NCBI RefSeq assembly: GCF_000175575.2
Contig: NZ_CP005987.1
Span: 1-64,000, forward strand
Direction: 5' to 3'
Length of the DNA stretch: 64,000 nucleotides
DNA from: Acidithiobacillus caldus ATCC 51756
Lineage (GTDB): Bacteria; Pseudomonadota; Gammaproteobacteria; Acidithiobacillales; Acidithiobacillaceae
A program made the translations under genes and the position numbers. Below the pieces are notes generated by a model. The model was not told where the DNA came from and searched no databases. It saw only the letters and a program-made list of their open reading frames with translations. How positions within the stretch are numbered: the first letter of the stretch is position 1; the number at the start of each line of letters is the position of its first letter. This document shows positions 1 to 10,825 of the stretch, one piece after another.

Positions 1-243
1 ATGTCTGCACCGGAAACGGTTGCGGCACGACGCTCTGCGTCTGCTTGCGCAACCCAGGAACAGATGTTTTATGCCGCATCGCGGCACAACAGCCTGCTCG
101 ACCAGCTGTTCCTCACCTTTGTCGAGGACGGCCTCACCCGAGAGGAACTCGAGAAGAACATCCGCCGCCGACCGCACCTGTGGCGCCGGTGGGAGAACTG
201 GCTCGACAAACTCCCCAGCAATCGGAGAACCCAATGGAGATAA
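1..243 (+). CDS. hypothetical protein, start uncertain
   Basis: Open frame from the first base of the window, up to 80 residues, so the true start may lie outside. An alternative start is ATG at 64, just after an AGGA run, giving 59 residues. The C-terminal half is rich in charged residues and Trp (ExxIRRRPHLWRRW). No family recognised. Its stop overlaps the next gene by 10 bp (ATGGAGATAA), so the two are probably translationally coupled in a small operon ending at 610. Confidence 0.5.
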   Translation: MSAPETVAARRSASACATQEQMFYAASRHNSLLDQLFLTFVEDGLTREELEKNIRRRPHLWRRWENWLDKLPSNRRTQWR

Positions 244-437
244 AGGGTTTTTTCACCGCTACAAGGCTCCAAAAATTGAGCCATGAGCTCTCTCTATTGG
301 GTCGTGGCGTGGCCGGAGTGCTTGCATACTCCGGCTATACAGACGACCATTATTTGGCTATCATAGAAGGAGTAATTGCATGGGCTCTGGCTCAGGGCGT
401 TGCCACGGCAATCTTGCCGAATGGAGGCACACAATGA
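234..437 (+). CDS. small membrane protein, unknown
   Basis: 67 residues starting MEIKGFF, overlapping the end of the preceding frame and joined to the next gene by an ATGA overlap at 434. The C-terminal half (AIIEGVIAWALAQGVATAI) is one hydrophobic segment compatible with a membrane helix. Both overlaps support a real coupled gene rather than a chance frame. No family recognised; such small membrane genes are common in conjugative-element backbones (inference). Confidence 0.5.
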   Translation: MEIKGFFTATRLQKLSHELSLLGRGVAGVLAYSGYTDDHYLAIIEGVIAWALAQGVATAILPNGGTQ

Positions 438-610
438 GTATCGACAACACCATATTCTTTTCGTCCATCGCCATCTCGGTCATCATCTTCGCCTTGGTAA
501 GATGGCCGATTGGCAGGCCAAGCACCGAGCGGACAAGAACAAGAAGCACGATTCGAACCATTCCGGCGCCTGACGCCGGGATCTTGATAAACCAGCCAGG
601 AAGCGCCTAG
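434..610 (+). CDS. small membrane protein, unknown
   Basis: 58 residues starting MSIDNTIFFSS, with a GGAGG ribosome site about 8 bases before the ATG. One strong N-terminal transmembrane helix (residues about 6-24: IFFSSIAISVIIFALV) is followed by a basic, Thr/Arg-rich tail. Last gene of the three-gene coupled set; a rho-independent terminator follows 20 bases later. Function unknown. Confidence 0.55.
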   Translation: MSIDNTIFFSSIAISVIIFALVRWPIGRPSTERTRTRSTIRTIPAPDAGILINQPGSA

Positions 611-631
611 CGCTCCTGGCCACCCCACGCC

Positions 632-657
632 AAGCCCGCGATCACCGCGGGCTTTTT
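632..657 (+). terminator. rho-independent terminator
   Basis: An AAGCCCGC stem pairs with GCGGGCTT across a GATCACC loop and is followed by a T run. It closes the small operon ending at 610. Confidence 0.8.
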
Positions 658-682
658 CATGCCCATTTTTCCGGAGGCATCC

Positions 683-934
683 ATGCGAAACCTCGACCAA
701 TGCGTCGCGGCGGCCAGGGAGCTATTGGCCATGCCGCGGCCGCAATCCACCCAAAGCATCACAGACCGCCTGGACCGCATCTGCGAGATCCAGCGCGACT
801 ATCGCATAACCATAAGGCTCTGCCAGGTCCTCGGGGCCGCGGTGGACTATTGGGAAGAAGCCCAAGAGATCCACAAGAAGCTCTGCCGTTTGGGGCGCGA
901 TCTGTTGGCTCAACACCATCAACTGTCCGTCTAG
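683..934 (+). CDS. hypothetical protein
   Basis: 83 residues. The ATG at 683 is preferred over one at 659 because a CCGGAGG site sits 7 bases upstream. The protein looks soluble and helical (residues 20-75 carry regularly spaced Leu/Ile/Arg). No family recognised. The following 160 bp (935-1097) hold no gene, only a short hairpin (ATACCCA/TGGGTAT near 1050-1067) before the next start. Confidence 0.5.
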   Translation: MRNLDQCVAAARELLAMPRPQSTQSITDRLDRICEIQRDYRITIRLCQVLGAAVDYWEEAQEIHKKLCRLGRDLLAQHHQLSV

Positions 935-1097
935 GAGGAGCCGACTCAGGCTTCTCCCCGCGGGCGTCTTCGGCGAAAGTGTCGGGTCAACCTGAAGGCG
1001 AATATCCTCAAGCACCCAAAACAGGGACGAGCATCACGCTCTCCCTGAAATACCCATCGCTGGGTATCCAGCAATCCAATCCAAACAGGAGCACATT

Positions 1098-1970
1098 ATG
1101 TCTGTCACATATACCTGCAAACGGGTCGCCGCCGCTTTCCGAGACGGTGACGACGTGGTTTACGCTCTCGGGGAAGTCACCTACGAGAGCAATGTTTACC
1201 CCCACACGCGGCATCTGAGCACTACCTTCATTGGCAAGTTGCCAGACGCCATTAAAACCGTTTTTGCCTTTGCGGCAGACACGTGTGGGGGCGATCTCAA
1301 CAGTCCAGACAGGAAGATGACGCCAGAGCGCTATATCAAGTCCGCGCTCAATGCTTTGAAACAGCCACTTCCGCTGGATCCGGACATGCCGCTTCACATT
1401 TCCTCTTGGGACAAAGAGACGGTAGACCGCATCCTGAACACGCTCCAGGAGCGAGGCACGCCGGCCATCTTGCGGAATCATTACGATGTTCCGCGTATCA
1501 ATTGGTTTGTGAAGCTGCCATTCAGCGACGAGGGCAGACCCCTGTTGGAACCGTGTCCAGATTTGGGCTACCAACCAAAGAAATCTGCTGAACTTCCGCA
1601 AGTGAATTTTGGCAAGGTGCTCAAACTCCGGCCATCGTCCGACAATTGGTTCGTCCGAATCGATGCCGATGGGAAGATTCTGGGCCGTCCAGAATGGCAA
1701 TACCGCATCCTGGGCGACTACGTCTCCAGCATTTGGGAGACGGAGTTGACCCATCCCGGAAGCTACAAAAAGCTGATCCCGGCCTTCCGTGACTACCTGC
1801 GGGACTTACCGCAATCCGACGTCCTGTGCGTGCTCGATCCGGGTACAAAGTATTACGGCGTGGACGAGATGATCGCAAAGTACGGGGATGGCGAATTCTT
1901 GCTTTCGTCGGTGGATCAAGAAGATCTCTACAAGATCTACGCCGCTCTGAAAAGCGTCCGGGAGGTGTGA
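1098..1970 (+). CDS. hypothetical protein, backbone gene cluster
   Basis: 290 residues, ATG start, no signal peptide or membrane helix. Acidic soluble protein with a Trp/Tyr-rich C-terminal half; I recognise no domain. First of six co-directional genes (1098-4741) with short gaps and their own ribosome sites, closed by a strong terminator at 4752, so probably one transcript. The setting beside ssb and a TraR-like gene suggests plasmid or ICE accessory functions, but nothing in the protein shows a role. Confidence 0.6.
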   Translation: MSVTYTCKRVAAAFRDGDDVVYALGEVTYESNVYPHTRHLSTTFIGKLPDAIKTVFAFAADTCGGDLNSPDRKMTPERYIKSALNALKQPLPLDPDMPLHISSWDKETVDRILNTLQERGTPAILRNHYDVPRINWFVKLPFSDEGRPLLEPCPDLGYQPKKSAELPQVNFGKVLKLRPSSDNWFVRIDADGKILGRPEWQYRILGDYVSSIWETELTHPGSYKKLIPAFRDYLRDLPQSDVLCVLDPGTKYYGVDEMIAKYGDGEFLLSSVDQEDLYKIYAALKSVREV

Positions 1971-1972
1971 TC

Positions 1973-2359
1973 GTGGCTTCCATCATCGCCCTCTCGCTTT
2001 TTGTCGACGACGAAACGGACCTGGAAGACTTCTCGCTCGGACAGGTCATCGATCTGGTCCAGACCTTGCGTTCCAGCAGCCGAATCATCGATGGAGTATT
2101 TTCATCGAAACGGACGATTCCCGAGCTGGACGACAGCGTCGTGAATGAGACCTACGTTTCCGGAGAGGCCTTTGCCAAGAAGTGGGTATGGTACTCACCG
2201 TCCGAGCAGGCCAAGACCGGTTACGGGTATTGGTGTACCAAGACGCAGGGCTTTGAGGACCAAAACCTCGCTACCCGCTTTTTACCGCTTCTCGACGAAG
2301 CGGCACACGCGCTGGGAGACCGAACAGACCGCGACCTGACCATCGTACAGATGGACTGA
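1973..2359 (+). CDS. hypothetical protein
   Basis: 128 residues from a GTG at 1973. The start is fixed by a GGAGGTG site at 1961-1967 that overlaps the stop of the preceding gene, so the two are tightly coupled. The protein is acidic at the N-terminus (FVDDETDLEDF) and has a central aromatic stretch (WVWYSPSEQ). No family recognised. Confidence 0.55.
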   Translation: MASIIALSLFVDDETDLEDFSLGQVIDLVQTLRSSSRIIDGVFSSKRTIPELDDSVVNETYVSGEAFAKKWVWYSPSEQAKTGYGYWCTKTQGFEDQNLATRFLPLLDEAAHALGDRTDRDLTIVQMD

Positions 2360-2421
2360 AAGCGGGCACGCACCACAATCCGGCCGGTCCAACCCGGCCA
2401 TTCCAATCGCAGGAGAAAACC

Positions 2422-2727
2422 ATGGCCTATTTATACGAGGCAGAGATCCATGTTGCCCGCTTCCGGCTTTTGCTTGGTCTTGGGTTATCCCAGGAAGCAG
2501 AGGCGGAGCTGCTGCAGGCACTCGACGCCTGCGCAGACGCAGCGAGCAATTACGGGTATCACGGGATGGCGCTTCCAGAACACGTCCGTCCAAGCCCAGA
2601 GATCGTCGGCGTATGGGAACACTTTTATGACGACGGGGCATCCTGGGCGCAATCGGAAGCGGAAGATTACGCCAAAATGATCGCTTTCACAGAAAGCCAA
2701 CCTACCGTCCGCCGATTTCACGGCTGA
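2422..2727 (+). CDS. hypothetical protein
   Basis: 101 residues, ATG with an AGGAG site 7 bases upstream. Predicted soluble and mostly helical, with an Ala/Glu-rich segment (residues about 25-40). Part of the 1098-4741 transcript. No recognised domain. Confidence 0.55.
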   Translation: MAYLYEAEIHVARFRLLLGLGLSQEAEAELLQALDACADAASNYGYHGMALPEHVRPSPEIVGVWEHFYDDGASWAQSEAEDYAKMIAFTESQPTVRRFHG

Positions 2728-2745
2728 ACCTATCGGGAGAGAAAA

Positions 2746-3267
2746 ATGGGAAACACCAACTATGAGGTGGCAGCCTCCGACTGCTTCATCCACGTACTGG
2801 CCGACACCGCGGAACGGGCCATGGAGATCGCCCAAAAGGCAGACCCAAAAGCCGAGATTCTCGGCGCGCAGCGGATGCTCGAGGACGATCATTGCGTACA
2901 TTACGTCGTGATCGGCGGGAATATCCTGGGCTTTCTGTGGGGGGGCACCGGCAAGGCCGGGGTTCTGCGCAGCAAAGACCAGACCGTGCCGGAGGCCTGC
3001 GGACCGATCCTCACCATGGGGCGGAGCTTTCGCCCGGCCACGGTCCAGGACTTTCGCGAATTTCGTGTCTGCGTCCAAGGTTGCCCTCTGATTTACTCGG
3101 CAAGCGAAGCCGCCATAAACGCGGGTGCAGGCTTCTGGAATAGTCAATTGGGTTTTACCGACCTCGAAGGCGCGCAAGTCTTTTCCGACGACGAGCTCCT
3201 CATAAACAATCGTCCCAAAAGCACGGGAGACGATGCCCGGTTTTTCCGCGCTGGGGCATTTCTGTAA
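2746..3267 (+). CDS. hypothetical protein
   Basis: 173 residues, ATG preceded by GGGAGAG. The N-terminal 45 residues resemble a small alpha/beta unit (CFIHVLADTAERAMEIAQ), a pattern seen in several unrelated small domains, so no function is assigned. The C-terminal part has Gly-rich loops. Same operon as its neighbours. Confidence 0.55.
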   Translation: MGNTNYEVAASDCFIHVLADTAERAMEIAQKADPKAEILGAQRMLEDDHCVHYVVIGGNILGFLWGGTGKAGVLRSKDQTVPEACGPILTMGRSFRPATVQDFREFRVCVQGCPLIYSASEAAINAGAGFWNSQLGFTDLEGAQVFSDDELLINNRPKSTGDDARFFRAGAFL

Positions 3268-3291
3268 AACACCAACGATCAGGAGAAAATC

Positions 3292-4101
3292 ATGTTTTAT
3301 GAGAAAAAGGTGAATCGCTACAATCGCAAGGCAATGGTGGAGTTTTTGGCTGGACACTTCACCCACGATGGCATTGTCGCCAACCGGGTGAAGTTTTGTT
3401 ACCTGGGCCTCTCCAAAAAGCTGGAGGACAAGGCCTGGGAGATGCGGTCCGCCGACGTCAGTTATTGGTCCCACATCTGGGGCCCGGTAATCGATTTTCA
3501 GAAATCGTGTTTCCACGAATACACGATCTGCAATGCCGGACGCAGCGGCGGATACCTCGCGCTATACCACAGCCAGCTCGTATCGACGGGGTATTGGTCG
3601 TATTGCCGGTCCTGCGGGCAGCGCAACTACCGTAAGGTCGCGCCGGCACTACCGGACGCCCCGCTCGAGCGCGCTGTAGCCACCGAGATCCTGAAAAACG
3701 GTGGCGCCTGGTCCGATTCGGCGTACCTGGGCCAGGAAGCCATTCGTTCCCTGCCAAACTCCGACGAGGAAAAACTTGCCGTCATCGCCCGGCTCAAGCC
3801 GGAATGGAAGGAGTATTCCTCCACCAATCGGTGCGGAGCCTGCGGCGCCGAGGGCGAGGAAGGACGGGTCAACTATCCGACCCCCCCGATGCAGCTGCAC
3901 ACGCGCCAGGGCGTATCCATCGGAGATATCACCAACATGGATATGATCGAGCTCCACCACATGACGGGAATCGTCGCGGACTTTGATCGCGCCTGCGACC
4001 AGGTGCGGGAGCAGTTCATCGAACTGCTGCAAAACTGCGAAGTGCGTGAGGAAGTGGTGATGGTACCCAAGACCGTACGCACGTTGCACTGCACCTGCTA
4101 A
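3292..4101 (+). CDS. hypothetical protein with two Cys pairs (possible zinc site)
   Basis: 269 residues, ATG with an AGGAG site. Two Cys-x2-Cys motifs (CRSC near residue 105 and CGAC near residue 182) could form a split zinc ribbon; a further CTC ends the protein. The spacing (about 75 residues) is long for one zinc finger, so metal binding is only a suggestion. A perfect hairpin (GGGCCGGG/CCCGGCCC, 4119-4137) sits in the gap before the next gene and may affect expression of its ribosome site. Confidence 0.55.
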   Translation: MFYEKKVNRYNRKAMVEFLAGHFTHDGIVANRVKFCYLGLSKKLEDKAWEMRSADVSYWSHIWGPVIDFQKSCFHEYTICNAGRSGGYLALYHSQLVSTGYWSYCRSCGQRNYRKVAPALPDAPLERAVATEILKNGGAWSDSAYLGQEAIRSLPNSDEEKLAVIARLKPEWKEYSSTNRCGACGAEGEEGRVNYPTPPMQLHTRQGVSIGDITNMDMIELHHMTGIVADFDRACDQVREQFIELLQNCEVREEVVMVPKTVRTLHCTC

Positions 4102-4150
4102 TCACCCAATCAACCATAGGGCCGGGAAACCCGGCCCAGAAGGAGTACAT

Positions 4151-4741
4151 ATGCGAGAAATACGCTGTTCCGTATCGATTTACCACGCCGATCACCTGAA
4201 TCGAGCCGAGTTTATCCGGGAGCTGGAATCGCTCGGCTACGATCTGGTATCCACAAACACGGAAACCAAGCCAGACCTGCACGTGGAACTCTCTGGCGAA
4301 ATGCCAGAGAGCGACTTTGCGGAACAAACCCTGCAGCGCGGCCTGGTACGCCTTGCGGAAAAGTTTAATGTCGATCTTCTCGGCGTGCTGTACGACCAAA
4401 CCGACCAGGAGCAATACCCCTTTGTGGGTGGGAAAAACGGAGACGCCCGGAGACACCTTGAATCCGAATACGTCGTCCAGGCCGCCATGAAGGCCTTGTC
4501 GGATCTGGGGCGGCAATCGCCGCCGAGCCTTGCGCTCGCCATCCATAGCCTGCTGGAGAATCGCCCATTAAGAGCGGTCCTCTATCAGTCGGGCGGCACG
4601 AACGAGGGCCTCAAGGCCGAAGCACCAATCCAACTACTGGTCGTCGACGAGAAAGACGCCTATGCCGAGCTGTTCTCGGTCGATGGCAAAGACCAGGAAT
4701 CGGTTGTGGCGGAGTTTGACGAGTTTTCACAACATTTCTAA
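4151..4741 (+). CDS. hypothetical protein, last gene of backbone operon
   Basis: 196 residues, ATG with an AAGGAG site. An N-terminal 75-residue region looks like an alpha/beta unit (RAEFIRELESLGYDLVST), followed by an acidic C-terminus. No recognised family. Transcription ends at the terminator 10 bases downstream. Confidence 0.55.
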   Translation: MREIRCSVSIYHADHLNRAEFIRELESLGYDLVSTNTETKPDLHVELSGEMPESDFAEQTLQRGLVRLAEKFNVDLLGVLYDQTDQEQYPFVGGKNGDARRHLESEYVVQAAMKALSDLGRQSPPSLALAIHSLLENRPLRAVLYQSGGTNEGLKAEAPIQLLVVDEKDAYAELFSVDGKDQESVVAEFDEFSQHF

Positions 4742-4751
4742 CCTTTCGACC

Positions 4752-4780
4752 AGCACCCCCGCCTGGGGGTGCTTTTTTTT
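4752..4780 (+). terminator. rho-independent terminator
   Basis: An AGCACCCCC stem pairs with GGGGGTGCT across a short GCCT loop and is followed by eight T. It separates the 1098-4741 operon from ssb. Confidence 0.9.
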
Positions 4781-4805
4781 GGTCCAGCGTCGGTAAATAG
4801 GGCAA

Positions 4806-4825
4806 TTTTGTGGTAAACTGAGTGC
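4806..4825 (+). promoter_or_regulatory. promoter-like motif before ssb, repeated at 56141
   Basis: TTTTGTGGTAAACTGAGTGC lies 28 bases before the ssb start and just after a terminator. TGGTAAACT resembles an extended -10 element. The same 20-mer, with two mismatches, lies before the small membrane gene at 56183, so it is probably a shared promoter or operator of this element. Confidence 0.5.
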
Positions 4826-4852
4826 TGTTTAATAAGCAAAGGATCAGCAAAA

Positions 4853-5398
4853 ATGGCCGGTGTAAATCGCGTATTTCTCTTAGGGAATCTGGGGCGCGAT
4901 CCCGAGATGCGCTACCAGACCAATGGGGCCGCTATCGCCACCCTGAATCTGGCCACGTCGGAGACCTTCAAAGACCGGGATGGCAACCGCCAGGAACGCA
5001 CCGAGTGGCATCGTGTGGTGCTTTTCGGGCGGTCGGCAGAGGTTGCCGGCGAATATCTCAAAAAGGGCAGCTCCGCCTATGTCGAAGGCCGCTTGCAAAC
5101 CCGCAAGTGGACGGACAAGGAGGGCCAGGAGCGGTACACCACCGAGATCGTCGGTGATCGGCTCCAGTTGATCGGCGGACGCCGGGACGACGCCGACGCC
5201 GATGACCGGGGGCACCGGACGTCGCCGCGCGCCGGTCCGAGCAGCCGCGCACAAAGCAACGGAGGCGGGGGCGGAATCCATCAAAATACCAGCGGATTCA
5301 GTGAGCTGGACGACCAGGATATCCCCTTTGCGGCCGCTGATCCCGCCGCCGATCCGATGTGTCGCCTTACCCACCGGTTGCGGCGCGTGCGCTTCTAA
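4853..5398 (+). CDS. ssb: single-stranded DNA-binding protein, unusual C-terminus
   Basis: 181 residues. Residues 1-110 form a standard bacterial SSB OB fold ([20 protein letters not shown], then [27 protein letters not shown]), followed by a Gly-rich linker. SSB binds single-stranded DNA in replication and repair and recruits partners through a terminal acidic tip ending DIPF. Here the tip (LDDQDIPF, near residue 157) is internal: about 22 more residues, ending in a basic LRRVRF stretch, follow before the stop. Either the original stop was lost or this is an altered SSB. It sits with a TraR-like gene and gyrase, typical of a plasmid or ICE copy. Confidence 0.9.
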   Translation: MAGVNRVFLLGNLGRDPEMRYQTNGAAIATLNLATSETFKDRDGNRQERTEWHRVVLFGRSAEVAGEYLKKGSSAYVEGRLQTRKWTDKEGQERYTTEIVGDRLQLIGGRRDDADADDRGHRTSPRAGPSSRAQSNGGGGGIHQNTSGFSELDDQDIPFAAADPAADPMCRLTHRLRRVRF

Positions 5399-5408
5399 GG
5401 GGCCGGGG

Positions 5409-5651
5409 ATGATCCACGGAGACGAAGCCGACGTGGCTGCCGAGCTGGAGCAGCGTTATCGGGAACTGGCTCTGGCACGGCTGCGCGCCCTGCCAAGCGA
5501 GGAGCCGGACGAAGACGCCAACGGCAACCGCTTTTGCCTCGATTGCGGGGAGCCCACCCCCGCCGATCGGGTGGCCGCGGTTCACGCGGTGCGCTGTGTG
5601 ACCTGCGCCACCCGCCGCGAACGGCTGGCACGGCAACGAGCCCCCGGATAG
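5409..5651 (+). CDS. TraR/DksA-type zinc-finger protein
   Basis: 80 residues. The N-terminal 30 residues are helical (ELEQRYRELALARLRA), then a C4 zinc finger (CLDCG near residue 42 and CVTC near 63), the core of the DksA/TraR family. Family members of this length, such as F-plasmid TraR and phage homologues, bind the RNA-polymerase secondary channel and mimic DksA plus ppGpp. The short length and neighbours fit a mobile-element version. The start ATG lies 10 bases after the ssb stop, with a GGGGCCGGGG stretch and no strong ribosome site, suggesting coupling to ssb. Confidence 0.75.
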   Translation: MIHGDEADVAAELEQRYRELALARLRALPSEEPDEDANGNRFCLDCGEPTPADRVAAVHAVRCVTCATRRERLARQRAPG

Positions 5652-5726
5652 TATCGCCACAGGGAACGGCCCAGGGCCGCTCCCGCCCGGAATCGAGGCA
5701 CGATCCGCAACCAGAGGAGAACCATT

Positions 5727-8230
5727 TTGCCGATCGCCAAACACATCGAAAACCGGTCCGTTGAGACCGAAATAAGCAAGTCCTACCTCGACTACGCCAT
5801 GAGCGTCATCGTCGGGCGCGCGCTACCCGACGCCCGCGACGGCCTGAAGCCCGTACACCGCCGTATCCTCTACGCCATGCGCGAGCTGGGCAACGACTGG
5901 AACAAGCCCTACAAGAAGTCGGCGCGCGTCGTCGGCGACGTGATCGGCAAATACCATCCGCACGGCGACGTGGCCGTGTACGATTCCCTGGTGCGCATGG
6001 CACAGGATTTTTCCATGAGCCTGCGCCTGGTGGACGGACAGGGCAATTTCGGCTCCGTCGATGGCGACAGCCCCGCCGCCATGCGCTACACCGAGGTCCG
6101 TCTGCAGCGGGTGGCCAACACCCTGCTCGAAGACCTCGACCGCGATACGGTGAATTTTCAGCCCAACTACGACGAGACCCTGCAGGAACCGTCGGTACTC
6201 CCGGCAGGATTCCCGAACCTGCTGGTCAACGGCAGCGAGGGCATCGCCGTCGGCATGGCGACCAAGATCCCGCCGCACAATCTGGGCGAAGTGATCAACG
6301 CCTGTCTCGCGCTGATCGAGCGCCCGGACCTCGACAGCGACGACCTCTTTTCCTACATCCCCGGCCCGGATTTCCCGACGCGGGCGATCATTCTGGGGCA
6401 GCAGGGATTCCGCCAGGCTTGCCGCACCGGCAACGGTCGCATCACCCTGCGCGCCCGCACCGAGATCGAGACCGACAAAAAGGGCAAGACCACGATCGCC
6501 GTCACGGAGCTACCGTATCAGGTGAACAAGGCCCGCCTCATCGAGGGCATCGCCGAGCTCGTGAAGGAGCGCAAGATCGAGGGGATCAGCGACATTCGCG
6601 ACGAGTCCGACAAATCCGGCATCCGCATTGCGATTGAGCTGCGCAAGGAGGCCATCCCCGAGGTCGTGCTGAACAACCTGTACAGCACACCGCGTTGCAG
6701 ACCAATTTCTCCATCAACATGGTGGCCCTGGTGGACGGGGCACCGCGCACCATCACCCTGCGGGAGGCGCTGGAGATTTTTCTGCGCTTTCGCGAGGACG
6801 TGGTCATCCGCCGTACCCGCTTCCTGCTCAAGAAGGCCGAGGCGCGCGCCCACATCCTCGAAGGCCTCATGGTTGCCCTCGACAATCTCGACGAGATGAT
6901 CAGCCTGATCCGCCAGGCCGAGTCGCCCGCCGCAGCCAGGGACGCCCTGTGCGCGCGGGAGTGGTCGGGGGCCGCCGTGGGCGAAATGCTCATTCGCGCC
7001 GGGCGGAAGGCAGCCGGTGCAGTCTACCGCCTGAGTGTCGAACAGGCCCAGGCGATTCTCGATCTGCGCCTGCATCGGCTGACCGGCCTTGAGCGCGACA
7101 AGATTCAGGGCGACTTCACCACGACCCTGGCCGAGATCGCGGACCTCGAACGGCTGCTTGCGGATCGGACGGTGCTGTTGGCCAAGATCGCCGAGGAATT
7201 GCGCGCGATCCAGAGCCAGTACGCCGAGCCCCGGCGCAGCGAGATCGTGCTCGACGCCGACGACGATTTTGTGGCCGAGGACCTGATTCCCGACGATCCG
7301 GTCATCGTCACCCTTTCCCACGCCGGATACATCAAGGCGCTCTCCGCCAACGAGTTCCGCACCCAGAGCCGGGGAGGGCGAGGCAAACTCGCCGCCAGCG
7401 TCAAGGACGGGGATTTCCTGGAGTACATCTTTACGACGACCAAGCATGGGGTCCTGCTCTTTTTCACCGACCAGGGCCGCGTTTTCGCCCGCCGTGGGTA
7501 CCAGATCCCGGAAGGCAGCCGGACCGCGCGCGGCCGCGCCATCCCCAACCTGCTGCCCCTCGATGCCCAGGAAAAGGTAGCCACGGTTTACGCCACCCGT
7601 GCGGATGCCGATACCCAGGGAAGCCTGCTCATGGTGACCCGGCAAGGTACGGCCAAGCGCATTGCTCCAGACCAGTTCACCCGGATTCGCAGCACCGGAA
7701 CGCGAGCGATCAATCTGCGCGAGGGCGATAGCCTGCTGGCGGTGCTGGCAACCCAAGGGGAGGGCGAAATCCTGCTCTTTACCGAGGCGGGAAGGGCCAT
7801 CCGTTTTGCCGAAGCCGAGGTACGGGAAATGGGCAAAAACGCTGCGGGCGTGCGCACGATCCGGCTGCAGAGCGAGCAGGATCGGGTCACGGCGGCCATT
7901 GCCCTGGAACACGCCGAACAGAAGGTGCTGGTCGTGACCAGCGATGGCATGGGCAAGGTCACCACCGCCGAGGAGTTCCGGCGCACGGCGCGGGGCGGGC
8001 AGGGGGTCATCGCCGCCCGCAAGCCCATTGCCGGCGCTGCCCTCATCAACGGCGAAGGCGAAGATATCCTGCTCTTGTCCTCCCAGGGCATCGTGACCCG
8101 GATCCCGGCCAACAGCATTCGCGAAACCAGCCGCACGGCGCGCGGGGTGCGCCTCATGCGCCTCGACGCAGGAGACCAGATTCTCGCCGTGGAGCGGGTG
8201 CCCAACACCGAGGAAGGAGAAGACCATTGA
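5727..8230 (+). pseudogene. gyrA: DNA gyrase subunit A, 1-bp frameshift
   Basis: Two frames together encode one GyrA of about 834 residues. The first runs from a TTG start (GAGGAGA site) with catalytic Tyr near residue 121 (AMRYTEVRL); the second carries the coiled-coil and C-terminal DNA-wrapping domain with a GyrA-box-like QSRGGRGK. They join at about 6684: NNLY is followed by HTALQTNF only if one base is restored (TAC AAG CAC for the present TACAGCAC). Most likely a 1-bp deletion or a sequencing error. At the position of E. coli Ser83 the protein has Val ([10 protein letters not shown]). Coupled to the next gene by a TTGA overlap. A gyrase beside ssb and traR-like genes is probably an extra copy. 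Confidence 0.88.
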
Positions 8231-8484
8231 AACCCAACGAAGCGGACCGGGTACGGCCCGACGATCTGCGCTGGCCGCGTAAGCAGGCGGCCAGCAGCAA
8301 AGACATTACTCAGACCCTCATCGAGCTCGCCGAGCGCGCCCACAGCGATCGCACCTTGCCCTACGAGGCCTATCTGCAGCGGCTGCACACCCTGCGCCTG
8401 GTGGCCGAAGCGCTGGGGGCCGAGCTTCCCGGTACCGCCTGGGCCGTGCGCGTCCCGCGCCGTGGCAAACCCAAAGGAGAATAA
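8227..8484 (+). CDS. hypothetical protein between gyrA and gyrB
   Basis: 85 residues from a TTG that overlaps the gyrA stop (TTGA), with an AAGGAG site. Basic and helical (residues 25-62), ending in a Lys/Arg-rich tail. I recognise no family. Its tight placement inside the gyrase operon suggests a role linked to gyrase or to the element, but no motif shows it. Confidence 0.6.
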   Translation: MKPNEADRVRPDDLRWPRKQAASSKDITQTLIELAERAHSDRTLPYEAYLQRLHTLRLVAEALGAELPGTAWAVRVPRRGKPKGE

Positions 8485-10442
<1,958 letters not shown>

Positions 10443-10443
<1 letters not shown>

Positions 10444-10817
10444 TGCGCGGACCCGCCTGGGCGATGGTGCCCTTGCAGCAGATCCGCGAGCGGCCCTTCT
10501 TGCCGCTCATGGCCGGTGCCGTGACCATCTGGCTTGCACTCCTCAGTAGCCCTGTGGCGCGCGAGCTGTCGGCGGATAGCGGCCTGCCGGCCTTCTATCC
10601 CATTCTGGCCGGATATTTCGCGCTCTCTTTGCTGGGATTCGGCATTGCGGCACTCCTGTGCCTGCGCGGGGCGCAGGAACCCTGGACACGCGTCGGCAAG
10701 GGAACCATGGCGCAGATCGTTGTGCTGGAAACGGCGTTTGCGAGCCTACTCAAAACGTTGATGAACCTTACGCCCCCACCTGCTTGTACTAGCATCGCGA
10801 ACAAGCTAAACACTTAA
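10443..10817 (+). CDS. membrane protein, unknown
   Basis: 124 residues, start overlapping the gyrB stop. At least two transmembrane helices (residues about 20-40 and 50-75), a short cytoplasmic loop, then a possible third weak segment. It ends 5 bases before the target repeat of the IS at 10826, so the C-terminus may be native. With both downstream IS removed, its stop overlaps the reconstructed end of the convergent NorD-like gene. Confidence 0.55.
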
Positions 10818-10825
10818 GTAGCTAA

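Noticed and set aside
6518-8227. Long minus-strand frame opposite gyrA
   Set aside because: Shadow of the GyrA coding frame; no independent support.
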